DNA of 64,000 bases from Fagopyrum homotropicum (GCA_033239125.1 BSWB01000003.1:134887820-134951819); one strand, 5' to 3'. Shown: positions 42,533 through 53,649, counted from the stretch's first letter. Program-made: numbers and translations. The notes: a model not told the origin generated them from the sequence alone.

Positions 42533-45500
42533 ATGGCACGTACTAGGGCTGCACAAGTGACTGGCCGAGGTAGGGGTCGTCCCCCCCTTCCCCCAATCAG
42601 ACAGGATCGAGCTGATAGCACCCCTACTGTTAGAGGGCGTGGTCGTGGGGGTAGACCTCCACTAGGGAGAGGTCGAGGACGAGTTCCTCGAGATGACCCA
42701 CCTGCAGCAAGCGTACCAGAGGTGGCTGTAGAGGAAGTAGCTGAGAGTGTAGGCCCCGAGGTCAGGCCTGTGACCACCGCTAGGTCTGGAGCGCTAGGAG
42801 CTCGTTCTACTGAGTCGGGACGTGTCTCTATTGGAGCATCGGAGTATAGGGAATTCAGAGCCTATGTTGAGCGCAGGGAGGAAGCTGCCCGAGTGGAGAG
42901 GCTTACTCAGGTACCACCAGTGGTGCCGGCTAGGTCAGCTCAAGTGACACAAGGAGTGTCTCAGGTGCCGGCTGTATCTGAGAGGAGGGCTGATGTTGAT
43001 AGAGCACCTACTGGGGTCAGAGCACCGAGACCGGATGAGTGGTTGAAGGCTTTCAACTCTCAGAAGGTCCCCTCATTCAGCGGAGAGATAGGGCTAGAGG
43101 TGGAGCACTGGATAGGGAAGATTGAGACTGCTTTTGAGGCAATACGTTGCCCCGTGGACCGACAGGTAGATTTGATACAGACCTGCTTCACAGATGATGC
43201 TCATTCATGGTGGCGTACCATTCATGGCCGAGTCACCAGCTGGGAGCAGATGAAGAACATTGTTAGAGACAGGTACTGCCCAGTTTCGCTGAGGAGGGAG
43301 AGATTCCAGGATTTCATTGAGGCGGGATTCGAGGATATCCCGATTGCTGCAGCCATAAAGAAGTTTCAGAAAGAGTTGACTTTGCTTGGACCGTCTGCAC
43401 CTCCAGAAGAGCAGCATGTTTATCTTTTCTCTAGGAGGTTGAGAGAGAGTACCCGATCCTACCTGGCTGGATTCCGCTGTGAGACCTTGTCTGATTATCA
43501 GGATAGGGCCTCTGCTTATGAGAGAGATAAGCCAGCTTCTAGGAAAGCAGCACAGTCTAGTGGGCCGGATAAGCGGCAGAGGACAGGACATGCTGGTAGC
43601 AGTGCAGTAGTAGCAGGTTATGGTAGAGGACAGACTCAGGGGAGGTCCAGCTACCACTCTACAGTTCGGACTCCCAGTGGAGATCGACAGTGCTTTAACT
43701 GTGGTGGCCGTGATCACATTAAGCCGGACTGTCCGAAACCACCGGTCACTTGCTTCACTTGTGGGAAGCCGGGACACAGGGCTACTTTCTGCCGTCAGGG
43801 CAAGGCTTCTTCTCAGCAGGGATCTTCTCCTGCAGGTGCTGAGAAGAGTGTACAGAGACCCCCTCAGTACCGAGCTCCGAGTCAGCAGCAGCAGCAGTAC
43901 CGGGCTCCAGGACATCCTACTTCATACAATACTGCACAGGGATCAGGTCGTGGCAGAGGACGTGGTAGTACCACTGACACCAGAGGAGGACCATCGAGAG
44001 TGTTTGAGCTGAGGAACACTGAGCAGCCTGCAGCACCTGCGACCACAGGTACTATTTGGATCCATGACTTACCTGTGCGCGTTTTATTTGATACGGGTGC
44101 CACGCACTCCTTTATATCAGATACATGTGTAGATAGGTTGTCCTTAGCTACAGTAGAGGGTGTACCTTTTGTGGTTGGGTTACCAGATGGGGGTAAGGTG
44201 AGAGGATCTCGAGAGATTTATGACTGCCCTATTCACCTGGGAGGCCGGATTTGGTTAGTAAATTTTCTAGTCATGCCCTTAGCACATGAGGACGTGATAT
44301 TAGGGATAGATTGGATGACTAGACATGGAGCCGTCTTGGATATTGGTAGGAGGACTGTGACTGTTGCCACAGAGGAGGGCCACAGAGTTATATTCCGAGG
44401 TTGGGACCTCGGAAAGTCCGGCACAGTTATCAGTGCAGTGAGGGTAGCCAGACTGATAGCACAGGGTTGCGAGGCCTTCTGGTGTTATGCCATGAAGGAG
44501 CGCAAGAGCCTGACAGTAGAGGAGATACCAGTCGCATTCGAGTTTGCAGAGGTCTTCAGGGACGACTTACCAGGGCTACCTCCACAGAGGAGTGTGGACT
44601 TTAGCATCGAGTTAGAGCCGGGCACGAGACCGATCTCGAAGGCTCCGTACCGCATGGCCCCAATAGAGCTGCTTGAGCTGAAGAAGCAGTTAGAGGAGTT
44701 AGCAGAGAAGGGCTTCATACGCCCTAGTGTTTCTCCCTGGGGCGCACCAGTGTTATTTGTGAGGAAGAAAGATGGATCGATGAGGCTGTGTATCGACTAC
44801 AGGGAGCTGAACAAGGTCACCATCAAGAATAAGTACCCATTGCCTCGCATAGATGATCTGCTGGACCAGCTGCATGGAGCGTCAGTGTTCTTGAGGATAG
44901 ATTTGAGATCGGGTTATCACCAGCTGAGGGTGAGAGATCAGGACATACCTAAGACGGCATTCCGGACTAGGTATGGTCATTATGAGTTTGTAGTGATGCC
45001 ATTCGGGCTCACTAATGCGCCAGCAGTATTTATGGAGTTGATGAATGGGATTTTCATCGACTTCCTAGACCAGTTTGTAGTGGTCTTTATTGACGACATT
45101 CTAGTTTACTCTAGAAGTCGAGAGGAGCATGCCGGACACTTGAGGACAGTGCTGCAGATTCTACAGGATAGTCAGCTATATGCTAAACTATCCAAGTGTG
45201 AGTTCTGGATGTCAGAGGTGGCATTCCTAGGCCATGTAGTGACTGCTGAGGGGATTAAGGTCGACCCAGCGAAGATTGAGTCAGTGTCATCTTGGCAACC
45301 TCCGAAGAATGTTAAGGAGGTTCGCAGCTTCCTAGGATTGGCAGGTTATTACCGTCGGTTTGTGGAAGGGTTTTCTCTGATCGCCCGACCACTTACTTCC
45401 CTCCTAAGGAAGACTACTCGGTTCGTATGGTCTGAGCCGTGTCAGCAAAGTTTTGATGAGCTGAAGAGGAGATTGACGTCTGCTCCGATCTTAGCACAGC

Positions 45501-47452
45501 CTGAGGGTACAGAGGACTTCGTAGTGTACAGTGACGCATCCAAGCTGGGCTTGGGGTGTGTCTTGATGCAGAGGGGTAAGGTTATAGCATATGCGTCTCG
45601 ACAGCTGAAGACGTATGAGGAGAACTACCCCACTCATGACCTGGAGTTAACAGCAGTAGTGCACGCTCTTAAGATCTGGCGTCATTACCTCTATGGAGCG
45701 ACCTGTCAGATCTTCACAGACCATAAGAGTCTGAAGTACATATTCACTCAGCGGGAGTTGAATAACCGCCAGAGACGGTGGCTAGAGTTGATCAAGGATT
45801 TCAACCTTGAGATACTTTACCACCCCGGAAAGGCGAATGTAGTTGCTGACGCTTTGAGTCGGAAGACGCCTCAGGAAAAGGCGATAGCTCGGCTAACAGT
45901 ACAGCCACAGTTACAAAGAGACTTAGCTTGGTTGGAGGTAGAGATCCAGTTCCCCGATACAGCTCATCAGTTAGCCACCTTAGAGTTACTTCCTGACCTG
46001 TTGGGTGAGATCCGACAGAAGCAGGAGACCTGTCCGACTTTGACCCGGATCCGAGACCGGATGTCACGAGATGAGGCACCTCAGTTCACTATCGGTGCCG
46101 ATGGAGTGATGAGACGACAAGACCGTGTCTGTGTGCCATCAGACAGTGAGCTGAGGCAGAGGATACTAGGTGAGGCTCATGCTACCCCTTACTCCGTACA
46201 TCCAGGAGCGAGTAAGATGTATAAGGACGTGAGACGTTCCTTCTGGTGGGGTGGTTTGAAGCCTGATGTGGCCCGTTATGTAGCTCAGTGTGCGACCTGT
46301 CAGCAGGTCAAGATTGAGCACCGTAGATCCGGAGGAGAGCTACACCCACTTCCAGTACCACATTGGAAGTGGGAAGACATTTCTATGGATTTCGTCACCG
46401 GATTGAGGCTCAGCAGAGGTTTTGATGCCATTTGGGTAGTAGTAGACCGTCTGACGAAGACCGCACGTTTCATTCCGATTAAGGAAACGTGGCCGGTAAG
46501 TCGCCTAGCAGAGGAGTTCACCAGGCATATTGTGAGACTCCACGGAGTACCGAGGACTATCGTCTCCGACAGGGATGGACGTTTTACCTCGAGGTTCTGG
46601 CAGCAGGTACATACTGCTCTGGGTACGAGTCTTCACTTTACCACTGCCTACCACCCACAGACAGACGGTCAGTCAGAGAGGACCATCCAGACCTTAGAGG
46701 ACACGTTGCGGGCATGTGTGCTAGATTGGGGACAGGTATGGCCAGATCACCTCCCACTAGTAGAATTTTCATATAATAACAGCTGGCATGCGTCTATTGG
46801 GATGGCACCTTATGAGGCTTTGTACGGGCGTAGATGTCGTACACCGCTATGTTGGGATGAGCCTAGCAAGGCTGATGGAGTTGTACCAGATCAGATACAG
46901 GACGACATCGCCCGGATTGCCTTAGTCCGGGAAAGGATGTTAGCAGCTCAGAGTCGTCAGAAGTCCTACGCTGACAAAAGGCGTCGACCTTTAGAGTTTA
47001 GAGTAGGTGCACAGGTGTGGTTGAGAGTGTCACCTACGAGAGGAGTTAGACGTTTCGGCATTAAGGGGAAGCTGAGTCCCCGGTATGTCGGCCCATTTGA
47101 GATCGTAGAGAGAGTCGGAGAGGTTGCCTACCGACTAGCACTGCCACCGAGACTAGAGGGAGTACACCCAGTTTTTCATGTATCTCAGCTGCGAGAGTAC
47201 ATACCGGACCCTAGACACATCATCAGTCATGAGGATTTGATAGTTGAGCCAGACCACACTTTTGTGGAGTATCCAGTAGCCGTCCTAGAGCGTAGCGTTA
47301 GGCGCCTGCGTTCTAAGGAGATACCGATGCTGAGGATTAAGTGGTCTAGACGAGGAGTTGATGACGCTACCTGGGAGACAGAGGAGAGCATTAGACGTAA
47401 TTACCCTGAGTTCTGTGCGGAGTTAGCCGCTACCTCAGTACCGACGGGTTAG
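42533..47452 (+). CDS. Gag-Pol polyprotein of Tekay-like chromovirus
   Basis: ATG at 42533 (MARTRAAQVTGRGRGR); 1639 codons with no stop. Approximate residue positions: basic Arg/Gly N-terminus 1-60; gag core from ~174 (FNSQKVPSFSG, CFTDDAHSWW); two zinc knuckles at ~386 and ~406 (CFNCGGRDHIKPDC, CFTCGKPGHRATFC); aspartic protease at ~517 (LFDTGATHSF); RT from ~680 with FIDDILVYS at ~850; RNase H at ~995 (VVYSDASKLGLG) with TDHKSLKYIF at ~1061; integrase zinc module ~1215-1258 and DDE core with MDFVTGL, VSDRDGRF and TDGQSERTIQ (~1280-1380); a GPF module (YVGPFEIVERVG); C-terminal chromodomain ~1581-1627 (RRLRSKEIPMLRIKWS, TWETEESIRRNYP). The chromodomain may steer insertion to heterochromatin. 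This is the likely source of enzymes for related defective elements. Confidence 0.95.
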   Translation: MARTRAAQVTGRGRGRPPLPPIRQDRADSTPTVRGRGRGGRPPLGRGRGRVPRDDPPAASVPEVAVEEVAESVGPEVRPVTTARSGALGARSTESGRVSIGASEYREFRAYVERREEAARVERLTQVPPVVPARSAQVTQGVSQVPAVSERRADVDRAPTGVRAPRPDEWLKAFNSQKVPSFSGEIGLEVEHWIGKIETAFEAIRCPVDRQVDLIQTCFTDDAHSWWRTIHGRVTSWEQMKNIVRDRYCPVSLRRERFQDFIEAGFEDIPIAAAIKKFQKELTLLGPSAPPEEQHVYLFSRRLRESTRSYLAGFRCETLSDYQDRASAYERDKPASRKAAQSSGPDKRQRTGHAGSSAVVAGYGRGQTQGRSSYHSTVRTPSGDRQCFNCGGRDHIKPDCPKPPVTCFTCGKPGHRATFCRQGKASSQQGSSPAGAEKSVQRPPQYRAPSQQQQQYRAPGHPTSYNTAQGSGRGRGRGSTTDTRGGPSRVFELRNTEQPAAPATTGTIWIHDLPVRVLFDTGATHSFISDTCVDRLSLATVEGVPFVVGLPDGGKVRGSREIYDCPIHLGGRIWLVNFLVMPLAHEDVILGIDWMTRHGAVLDIGRRTVTVATEEGHRVIFRGWDLGKSGTVISAVRVARLIAQGCEAFWCYAMKERKSLTVEEIPVAFEFAEVFRDDLPGLPPQRSVDFSIELEPGTRPISKAPYRMAPIELLELKKQLEELAEKGFIRPSVSPWGAPVLFVRKKDGSMRLCIDYRELNKVTIKNKYPLPRIDDLLDQLHGASVFLRIDLRSGYHQLRVRDQDIPKTAFRTRYGHYEFVVMPFGLTNAPAVFMELMNGIFIDFLDQFVVVFIDDILVYSRSREEHAGHLRTVLQILQDSQLYAKLSKCEFWMSEVAFLGHVVTAEGIKVDPAKIESVSSWQPPKNVKEVRSFLGLAGYYRRFVEGFSLIARPLTSLLRKTTRFVWSEPCQQSFDELKRRLTSAPILAQPEGTEDFVVYSDASKLGLGCVLMQRGKVIAYASRQLKTYEENYPTHDLELTAVVHALKIWRHYLYGATCQIFTDHKSLKYIFTQRELNNRQRRWLELIKDFNLEILYHPGKANVVADALSRKTPQEKAIARLTVQPQLQRDLAWLEVEIQFPDTAHQLATLELLPDLLGEIRQKQETCPTLTRIRDRMSRDEAPQFTIGADGVMRRQDRVCVPSDSELRQRILGEAHATPYSVHPGASKMYKDVRRSFWWGGLKPDVARYVAQCATCQQVKIEHRRSGGELHPLPVPHWKWEDISMDFVTGLRLSRGFDAIWVVVDRLTKTARFIPIKETWPVSRLAEEFTRHIVRLHGVPRTIVSDRDGRFTSRFWQQVHTALGTSLHFTTAYHPQTDGQSERTIQTLEDTLRACVLDWGQVWPDHLPLVEFSYNNSWHASIGMAPYEALYGRRCRTPLCWDEPSKADGVVPDQIQDDIARIALVRERMLAAQSRQKSYADKRRRPLEFRVGAQVWLRVSPTRGVRRFGIKGKLSPRYVGPFEIVERVGEVAYRLALPPRLEGVHPVFHVSQLREYIPDPRHIISHEDLIVEPDHTFVEYPVAVLERSVRRLRSKEIPMLRIKWSRRGVDDATWETEESIRRNYPEFCAELAATSVPTG

Positions 47453-47614
47453 TACTAAGACGAGACTTTATATGATTTATGTGATTATATGTTTAAATGA
47501 TTGTTTATGTCTATGTGCTTGATGACGTGAGTAGTTGCTTGCTAGAATATATTTCTCGAGGGGAAATGTATGGGGTAGATACCTTATCCTAAGTTTTGGG
47601 ACGAAACTTATTTT

Positions 47615-47621
47615 AAGGGGG
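47615..47621 (+). other. polypurine tract of the Tekay-like element
   Basis: aaggggg followed by tattga and the LTR. Confidence 0.7.
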
Positions 47622-47896
47622 TATTGATGTAAAATCCGGAATTTTTATTCCGTCTATTTCCGTTATAAATTAGATCTCGATCAGTTGATCCATATCCGTC
47701 TACTTAGTTAGACACATTATTATAAAATTTATCATTTTATGTAGATTTCCTTCACATAAAATGATGGAATCCTTTAAAAGTTTATCATTTTATGTAGCTT
47801 CCCCTTCACATAAAATGATAGGATCTTTATAAAATTTATCTTTTTAGGTAGCTTACCTTCACATAAAATAATAAGTTTAGCTCTAATTTAGAATAT

Positions 47897-48117
47897 GACA
47901 AGGTCCGGACAAGTTTGTGACGAAGCTGTGACAAGGTCCAGACAAGTCTGTGACGAAGCTGTGACAAGGTCCAGACAAGTCTGTGACGAAGCTGTGACAA
48001 GGCCAGACAAGGCCGTGACGAAGCTGTGACAAGGCCAGACAAGGCCGTGACGAAGCTGTGACAAGGCCAGACAAAGCTGTGACGAGTCTGTGACAAGCCC
48101 AGACAAGCTGTTGACAG
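47897..48117 (+). repeat. 11-bp tandem repeat array in 3' LTR
   Basis: Same units as 39594-39803 with one additional 11-mer. Confidence 0.85.
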
Positions 48118-49810
48118 CCCAGTCGCCAGCAGCCTGTCCGCTCCAGCCCAGAAGCCAGTCGCCCAGCTGCTGTCCGCTCCAGCCCAGAAGCCAATAGCCC
48201 AGCTGCTTGTCCGCCAGTTCAACCTTCTGCAGCCTCCAGTTCAGCCCAGCAGCAATCAGTCTTCAGCCCAGCGTCACATTACTCGCCACCTCCTCCTGCT
48301 GAACAGCCGTTACAGCTCTTCCCCTTTTTGTAACCGTTCTCTTTCCTATCATATCCCCCAAATCTCGCTCTTCCCTTCTGCGCTTTATTTTCTTCCGTTT
48401 CTGCGTTCCTTTGCTGCTGCATCGCCCTTCTGTAATCGATCTGCTGCATCGCCTTCTGCTTCGACCTACTACACACCTTCATCGAGCCATTGGACCTCGA
48501 CCTGCTGCAGATTTCGACCCTACCGAAACCAGGTTAGTGCAGCGACCTTAATTGTTTCCGTCTTCAATTCAATCTCTGTGCTGAACCATCTGCGTACAAC
48601 CTCACCACTCTTCTCTTCTTGCCTCTTCTACCGACGTTGCTGTGCCCGAACTGCAGCCACTACTGAACCAAAGGGACTAAGTCCGTTGTTTTGCAGCCAC
48701 GGTAACGAGTCTCCAGTTGTTTACAGGACCTTATGGAGACCTTCTGCATACACTCTCCGGTAGGTCTTTCTCTACTCTCCTTTCCCCACTCTTAACCAAT
48801 CGGAGTAGTGATCTCCCTTCTTTTGTTTCGCTTCAGCAACGTAGTCCATTGTGAGGTTGCGAGTCAGGAATCAAAGAACGCAGAACCAATCTACTGCAAC
48901 GAGTAAGCAATTCTGTATGTTGTTTGTTACTCCCTTTACAACTAGATTGTAATGTCTCTAGATATATTGATTCATAATGTTATTTAGGCTACTGTTGTTC
49001 GGCCTTAAGCATAGATAAAATAGTGTTAAGTAGCTGCTGGGAATTTCACATAAAATGATAGACAAAAGGCTGCTGTAATTTATTTTATTTCCTTCAGCTT
49101 TTAGGTTACCAACAGCTCATCTTGTCGATCAATTATAAAACGTTTGGATAAAGATCCACCGTTGAATTTCGGATATGTTGTAGACGGATATATGTAGTTT
49201 AGCATATTAAAATTTGGGGAGAAATGAACGGTCGGATTGAAAGTTATGAGCTCCCGAAGTTAGGTAGTTGAGCAGTTTTGGTAAACTTGAATTTTGGCTA
49301 AGTATAGGAATTTAGAGTGAAGGAACCGACTTTGTGAATTATTATAAAAATATCGGCTGAACAGTTTGGAGAAATTCTTTCTTCTAAGGTTAGATAGAAC
49401 CTCATAGATGATCTAGAGAATTAATTCGGAAATTTTATAAGCTGTTAAGAATTTTATATCTAGAGCCGAAGTTAAACCTTTTTCGATTCTTCCGGAAAAT
49501 AGAAACATAGGAAAAATGTCAGTTTCGAACCAAGTAAAATTATAAGAGTTAGGATATAATTTTAGAACTTCAAATAGGAGTTTGGACATGAATTTTAGGG
49601 TTTTCGAGAAAATCGGAACCAAGGGTAAAATGGTCATTTTACCCTAAAACTAATACTGTAACTAATACGTCTTAATACCTATTTGATCTTAGAAGTTTTA
49701 GACTTCTATCTACGTGAAAGTGTGCTAATACACTTATCGCCTTTGACAGGCAACTGAGTGGGTACAGTTTACAGAGCGAGTGGTTATTAAAGAGTCGAGC
49801 GTTATAACAG

Positions 49811-50255
49811 GTAAGTCCTTTGGGCTTACTTAGCTGACTGCTAAATATGAGTATAAATGATGATGGTGGTGTGTGATTGACATGTTAGAGAGATAGGTTG
49901 TGATATATAAATACCGACCTGTATTTTTGGCCTAAGAGTAACGGGCGGTGGCATTCCGCTCAGTAGCTCGCGGGGCGCTGGGGGTTTCTTTCGGGACTAG
50001 TCCACACATGGTTTGTAGTGATGCTACCAAAGGAAGTCAGCTAGACCTACACCAGTTGGATAAAGAACGGAGGCGAGAACTAATAATAGTTCTCGTGCCA
50101 CAACTTAAATTGAATAATGTGAATCACTAAAATAATAGATAATAATTGGTTGAGTGCCAGCATGATGTTTGTTTAATTTTATTTCTGCTTGTGTTTGTGC
50201 TGTTATCATTTTGCTTATATTTGGTTAGTTAGCTAACTGTTGATATATTGTTTAG
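49811..50255 (+). other. predicted LTR intron-like module, Tekay-like 3' LTR
   Basis: Identical layout and length (445 bp) to 41497-41941. Confidence 0.4.
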
Positions 50256-50589
50256 ATTTGACACAGGTTAGAGCAGATGCCGAGTGATCCAGATGGTAGT
50301 GGTCAACCGGGGTGTCGTACTTTAGGACGTTTTGCAGTTTTTGCATTTGTGGGTTTTACAGTTGAACATTGCTTCCTTTCGTACTTTGTTTTATTACTTT
50401 TCCGGCTGTAGTTGATCTGGTCACATTCATGCATTGAATAAAAACTATTTTATGATTTCTGGTTTTTCCTTATCTGTGCCTTGTTGTAAGATCACGTTAA
50501 GTTGTTGTCAAACTAAGGTCGGGACTCACTGTGCGGTCCTAACCAGTAACTCCCTAAGTTGTAAAATTTTGGGGTGTTACACCACATCC

Positions 50590-52047
50590 ATGGCTCCCAA
50601 AAGAACCTTTGGCCGTCTTGCATTTTCTTCTTCAAAGAAGGAAAATAGTTCATCATCAGCACCGAATACAGATGTGGCCGTCCACATCTATTCCGAATCT
50701 CCTTCGCTGACTCCTTCGCCCACATCGACACGAACCGACCTTGCCGCCCAAGTCCAAACTAGACTGCCGAGCTCGTGGTTCCAAAATTTCAAGACAACAG
50801 GCACATGGCTCGAAGGATTCCACACTCGTAAGTTGTGCATGTGTGAATCCGTGAGTTGGAGTTTTTGGAGACTCTCGAACTTCCATGTGTGACACTTCTA
50901 AAAGGCTCCTTTCTCTGGAAGATTTTGGATCCAAGAGAGGTGGAAAACAGAAGGCTTACCCGGCTATTTTACATCAACCTGATCGCAAGAAGGGACCGGG
51001 GAACCCTAACCCTAGATCCATCGTCAAAGGTAAAATTGTAACCTTCACTTCGTCTCTCATTGCCCAAATCTTTGACTTGTCATCCTTCACCTCCAATTCA
51101 CATCCTACTAAGAGTGAATATGTTCGATTGGCCAAAGAGAAGTACATTACTTCCTCTTCATCCTCTTCTTGCCAACTCACTCACACAACCCCAACCTTGG
51201 GGGCTAAAATAGTTTTTACCCTTATGGTTCACTGCATCGTCCCTCGTTCTAACTCCAAAGAGCTTCTCACCTTTCAAACCCTGAAATTACTTTTTATAGT
51301 AATGAACGGTTTGAATGTAGATCTGCCTAACCTCATCATAAACCATATGTTGCAAACCATAACCTCTACTCGTTCAATTCCCCTGCCATACGCAAATTTG
51401 CTCCCAAAAATCTTCAACTACTTTTCCATTGACACCTCTCTCGAGGATCAACATGTGTCAATTGGTAAAGTAGACAAAGATTGTTTCGAATGTCTTGGCG
51501 TTGTCAAGACCTTGGCTGGCGATTTGAACTTGGAGGAAAAATATGCATCCTCATCATCAACACTAGCACTACCGGAACAAAGGCTGGAGGACTTGGAGTT
51601 TAGCCTAGACGCGCTACGAAGGGAAGTGATCGAAACCAGGGATGACTTGATTGACAAACTAGACGCAAGCCATGAGATACCGTCAATTGTGCATGCAAAG
51701 GTGAATAAGATGTTCTACCTCAACGCTCTTACCTTCATTGCCAATAGGACCATCATGCCCTTAACCGAAGATGCAATGGAGCATACCATAGAAAAGGCTG
51801 CAAACGTTATGCTAAACTGTGCAGAAGTGTGCGCAACCGCCTAATTCTTCGACCAACTCATGTGGAGCCAATGGTCCTTACGATAGAAGAATTCAGGATC
51901 GTCAAAAAGTATCGGGATGCAGAGAAGCAACATCAACTTGATGAGATGTTGAAGAACATGACATTTTTTGAGGCTCCTAGAAGATGGAAATCAAAGGCTG
52001 AGAACGATATCCGTGCGAGAAAAAATGACATGTGGTATCCCGCCTGA
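50590..52047 (+). pseudogene. Sirevirus additional 3' ORF (plant transposon-protein like)
   Basis: Starts MAPKRTFGRLAFSSSKKE at 50590 just after the Tekay-like insertion, then a Ser/Thr/Pro-rich stretch. Conserved text moves between frames near 50850-51000 (VELEFLETLEL, TRLFYINLIARR). It is then open to 51844 with VKGKIVTFTSSLIAQIFDL and IVPRSNSKELLTFQTLKLLF followed by NLPNLII-like text, and a coiled-coil-like stretch near 51585-51660. A further frame carries EEFRIVKKYRDAEKQHQLDEM to 52047. The pattern resembles the putative plant transposon protein / Sirevirus env-position ORF. Function unknown; broken by frameshifts. Confidence 0.6.
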
Positions 52048-52291
52048 TTTCAAGGTCTTGAAATAAATTTTCAGCTATGTTTCTTTCTCGGTTTTCAATG
52101 CCTTGAAACTATGTTTATTTTCTGCTTTTGAAAGACTCTTCTAGGTTTGTAATATTTTAAATTCAAACCTTTGATTTCTACCTCCCTTGTCAAAAGACAA
52201 AAAGAGGGAGAAATATAATCCGACATTTCTGCTCTACACTATAATATTTTGCACGTTTGATATTTGTTTTGTCTTCCATCAAGGGGAAGAT
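52048..52291 (+). other. Sirevirus 3' untranslated region and PPT
   Basis: Contains TCAAGGTCTTGA (52050-52061) and ends with aaggggaagat (52281-52291) directly before the LTR start TGATAAGTCC. Confidence 0.7.
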
Positions 52292-52755
52292 TGATAAGTC
52301 CACCTTGATGAAAGCTTTGTAAGATTGTTTGCGGGGAATCAGGGATGATAAAAGACAAACAAGTTGTACGAGGAATAACAAATATTATTATATGTAGATA
52401 TTATGTTTGTTTGTTACAGGATTTGTGCAGGTTGTTAGACTTCAACGGCTAAGAGTGAAAGTCGAACAACAAAATAACAGTCAAGATTGCATGAAGATTT
52501 GGTCGAAGATCTTGTGAAGAGTTTGTTGAAGATAACGTCGTAAAGCTGAGATTCTGTAGGATATTTGCCCAGATTTTGTGGAGAGGTTTAATATGTCCAA
52601 CGGTCAAGAAAATCAAGTCTCCACAGAAGTATTGGAAAAGAATCAAAGCAGCAGTGAAGAAAGACAATGCTTACACAAAGATCGATTCTAACTTTCTTCA
52701 CTTGCAACGTTTATCTTGTTCTCATTGTGATTTGTTTCATATTTGTTGAAAGAGT
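52292..52755 (+). repeat. 3' LTR of the Sirevirus-like element, truncated (464 bp of ~880)
   Basis: Aligns with 3030 onward up to the ttgttgaaagag stretch, then similarity stops. LTR copies differ clearly more than those of the nested elements, in line with greater age. Confidence 0.8.
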
Positions 52756-52855
52756 GATAGCATTTTATATGACGTTAGTTTAGATGTGCATATAGGTAGT
52801 TTTTCCCCTTCTTTTGTGTACATGGACATATATTCGTAGCATTTATAATCATATT
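52756..52855. other. unassigned 100-bp segment
   Basis: Between the truncated Sirevirus LTR and a minus-strand chromovirus LTR. Its first bases (tgatagcat) resemble the Athila-like LTR start, but the likeness ends there. Confidence 0.3.
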
Positions 52856-53211
52856 TGTAACACCCCGAATCCGTAGGACTCCGGATGTTACGGGCGGAAA
52901 CCTCACAATGGGTTCGGACCCTGCTTGACAACAATTTCACCTGATCTTTCCAGCATGGCACAAATAAAGGCAAATACCGAAATCGTTTTAATGCAATGCA
53001 ACCAATCTTTGAAAAGAAAGATACAACTTGGAAACTCAGCCGAGTCCTCAAAACGCCACAACTCCTAAAACATAAATCCATAAGGTACAACATAATCCAA
53101 AAACTACATTAACATATAACCATCCCCGTCCTATAATGTACGGAAACCCCGGTTGTCCACTCCTCGGCCTCACTCAGCGGCATCCCTATCCTGCAAGGCA
53201 TCTACAATAAT

Positions 53212-53649
53212 CGGTTTAAAACCGTTAGCTAGCAATCCGAATATTAGAAGAACGATAAGGCACAAACACATATAACAAAGTAAAAACACACAAACATGCT
53301 CAAACACGCCAAGTCCGGTTATTATCTTTATTTAACGTTATTCCCTTACTAATCCACTTATGGTGTGACACGAGAATCCCTTGCCCTTGTCCCCTTTCAC
53401 CATGCCGGGTTTGTACTTGACGCCTATCAGCATCACCCGCTGGACTGGTCGCAAGGCGCCTCCTTGTCACCCCATTTTGGACTAGACAAGCGGTCACGGC
53501 CCGTTATCATACACTTGGACCAGATTTAAAAATAATACACAAGTCCACATCCTAATCCGGTTAATAATTATCACAACAATTATAAACACACACCACCCAT
53601 ACGTATCAACCAATATGCGAAAGCTAGCTAAGTAAGTCCGAGGACTTAC
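53212..53649 (-). other. predicted LTR intron-like module, minus-strand LTR
   Basis: On the minus strand: CAG|GTAAGTCC-tc-GGACTTAC hairpin, GCTAAC, CGGTTTTAAACCG palindrome, then TTGTAG ending at 53212. 438 bp. Confidence 0.4.

Larger units (their letters stand above)
39325..50581 (+). mobile_element. Complete Tekay/Del-like chromovirus, apparently intact
   Basis: 11,257 bp, TSD ccaca (39320-39324 and 50582-50586). LTRs 2943 and 2954 bp; by eye about 17 substitutions plus one 11-bp unit difference (about 0.6%). tRNA-Met PBS, one uninterrupted gag-pol ORF, PPT. All catalytic motifs read correctly, making it the only candidate autonomous element here. Confidence 0.93.
47628..50581 (+). repeat. 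3' LTR of the Tekay-like element (2954 bp)
   Basis: Nearly identical to 39325-42267. The 11-bp length difference is accounted for by one extra gacgaagctgt unit in the repeat array. Confidence 0.93.
3030..52755 (+). mobile_element. Sirevirus-like Ty1/copia element, split by three insertions
   Basis: Pieces in order: 5' LTR 3030-3909, PBS, gag 3966-4432 and 31185-32230, pol 35198-38860, spacer to 39324, extra 3' ORF 50590-52047, PPT, partial 3' LTR 52292-52755. The gag sentence broken at 4432 resumes exactly at 31185, the break at 32230 resumes at 35198, and the break at 39324 resumes at 50587, each with a 5-bp TSD. Removing the three insertions leaves about 8.7 kb. The UBN2-like gag, the acidic INT-RT linker and an additional ORF after pol fit the Sirevirus (SIRE/Maximus) group. 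All ORFs are broken. Confidence 0.85.
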
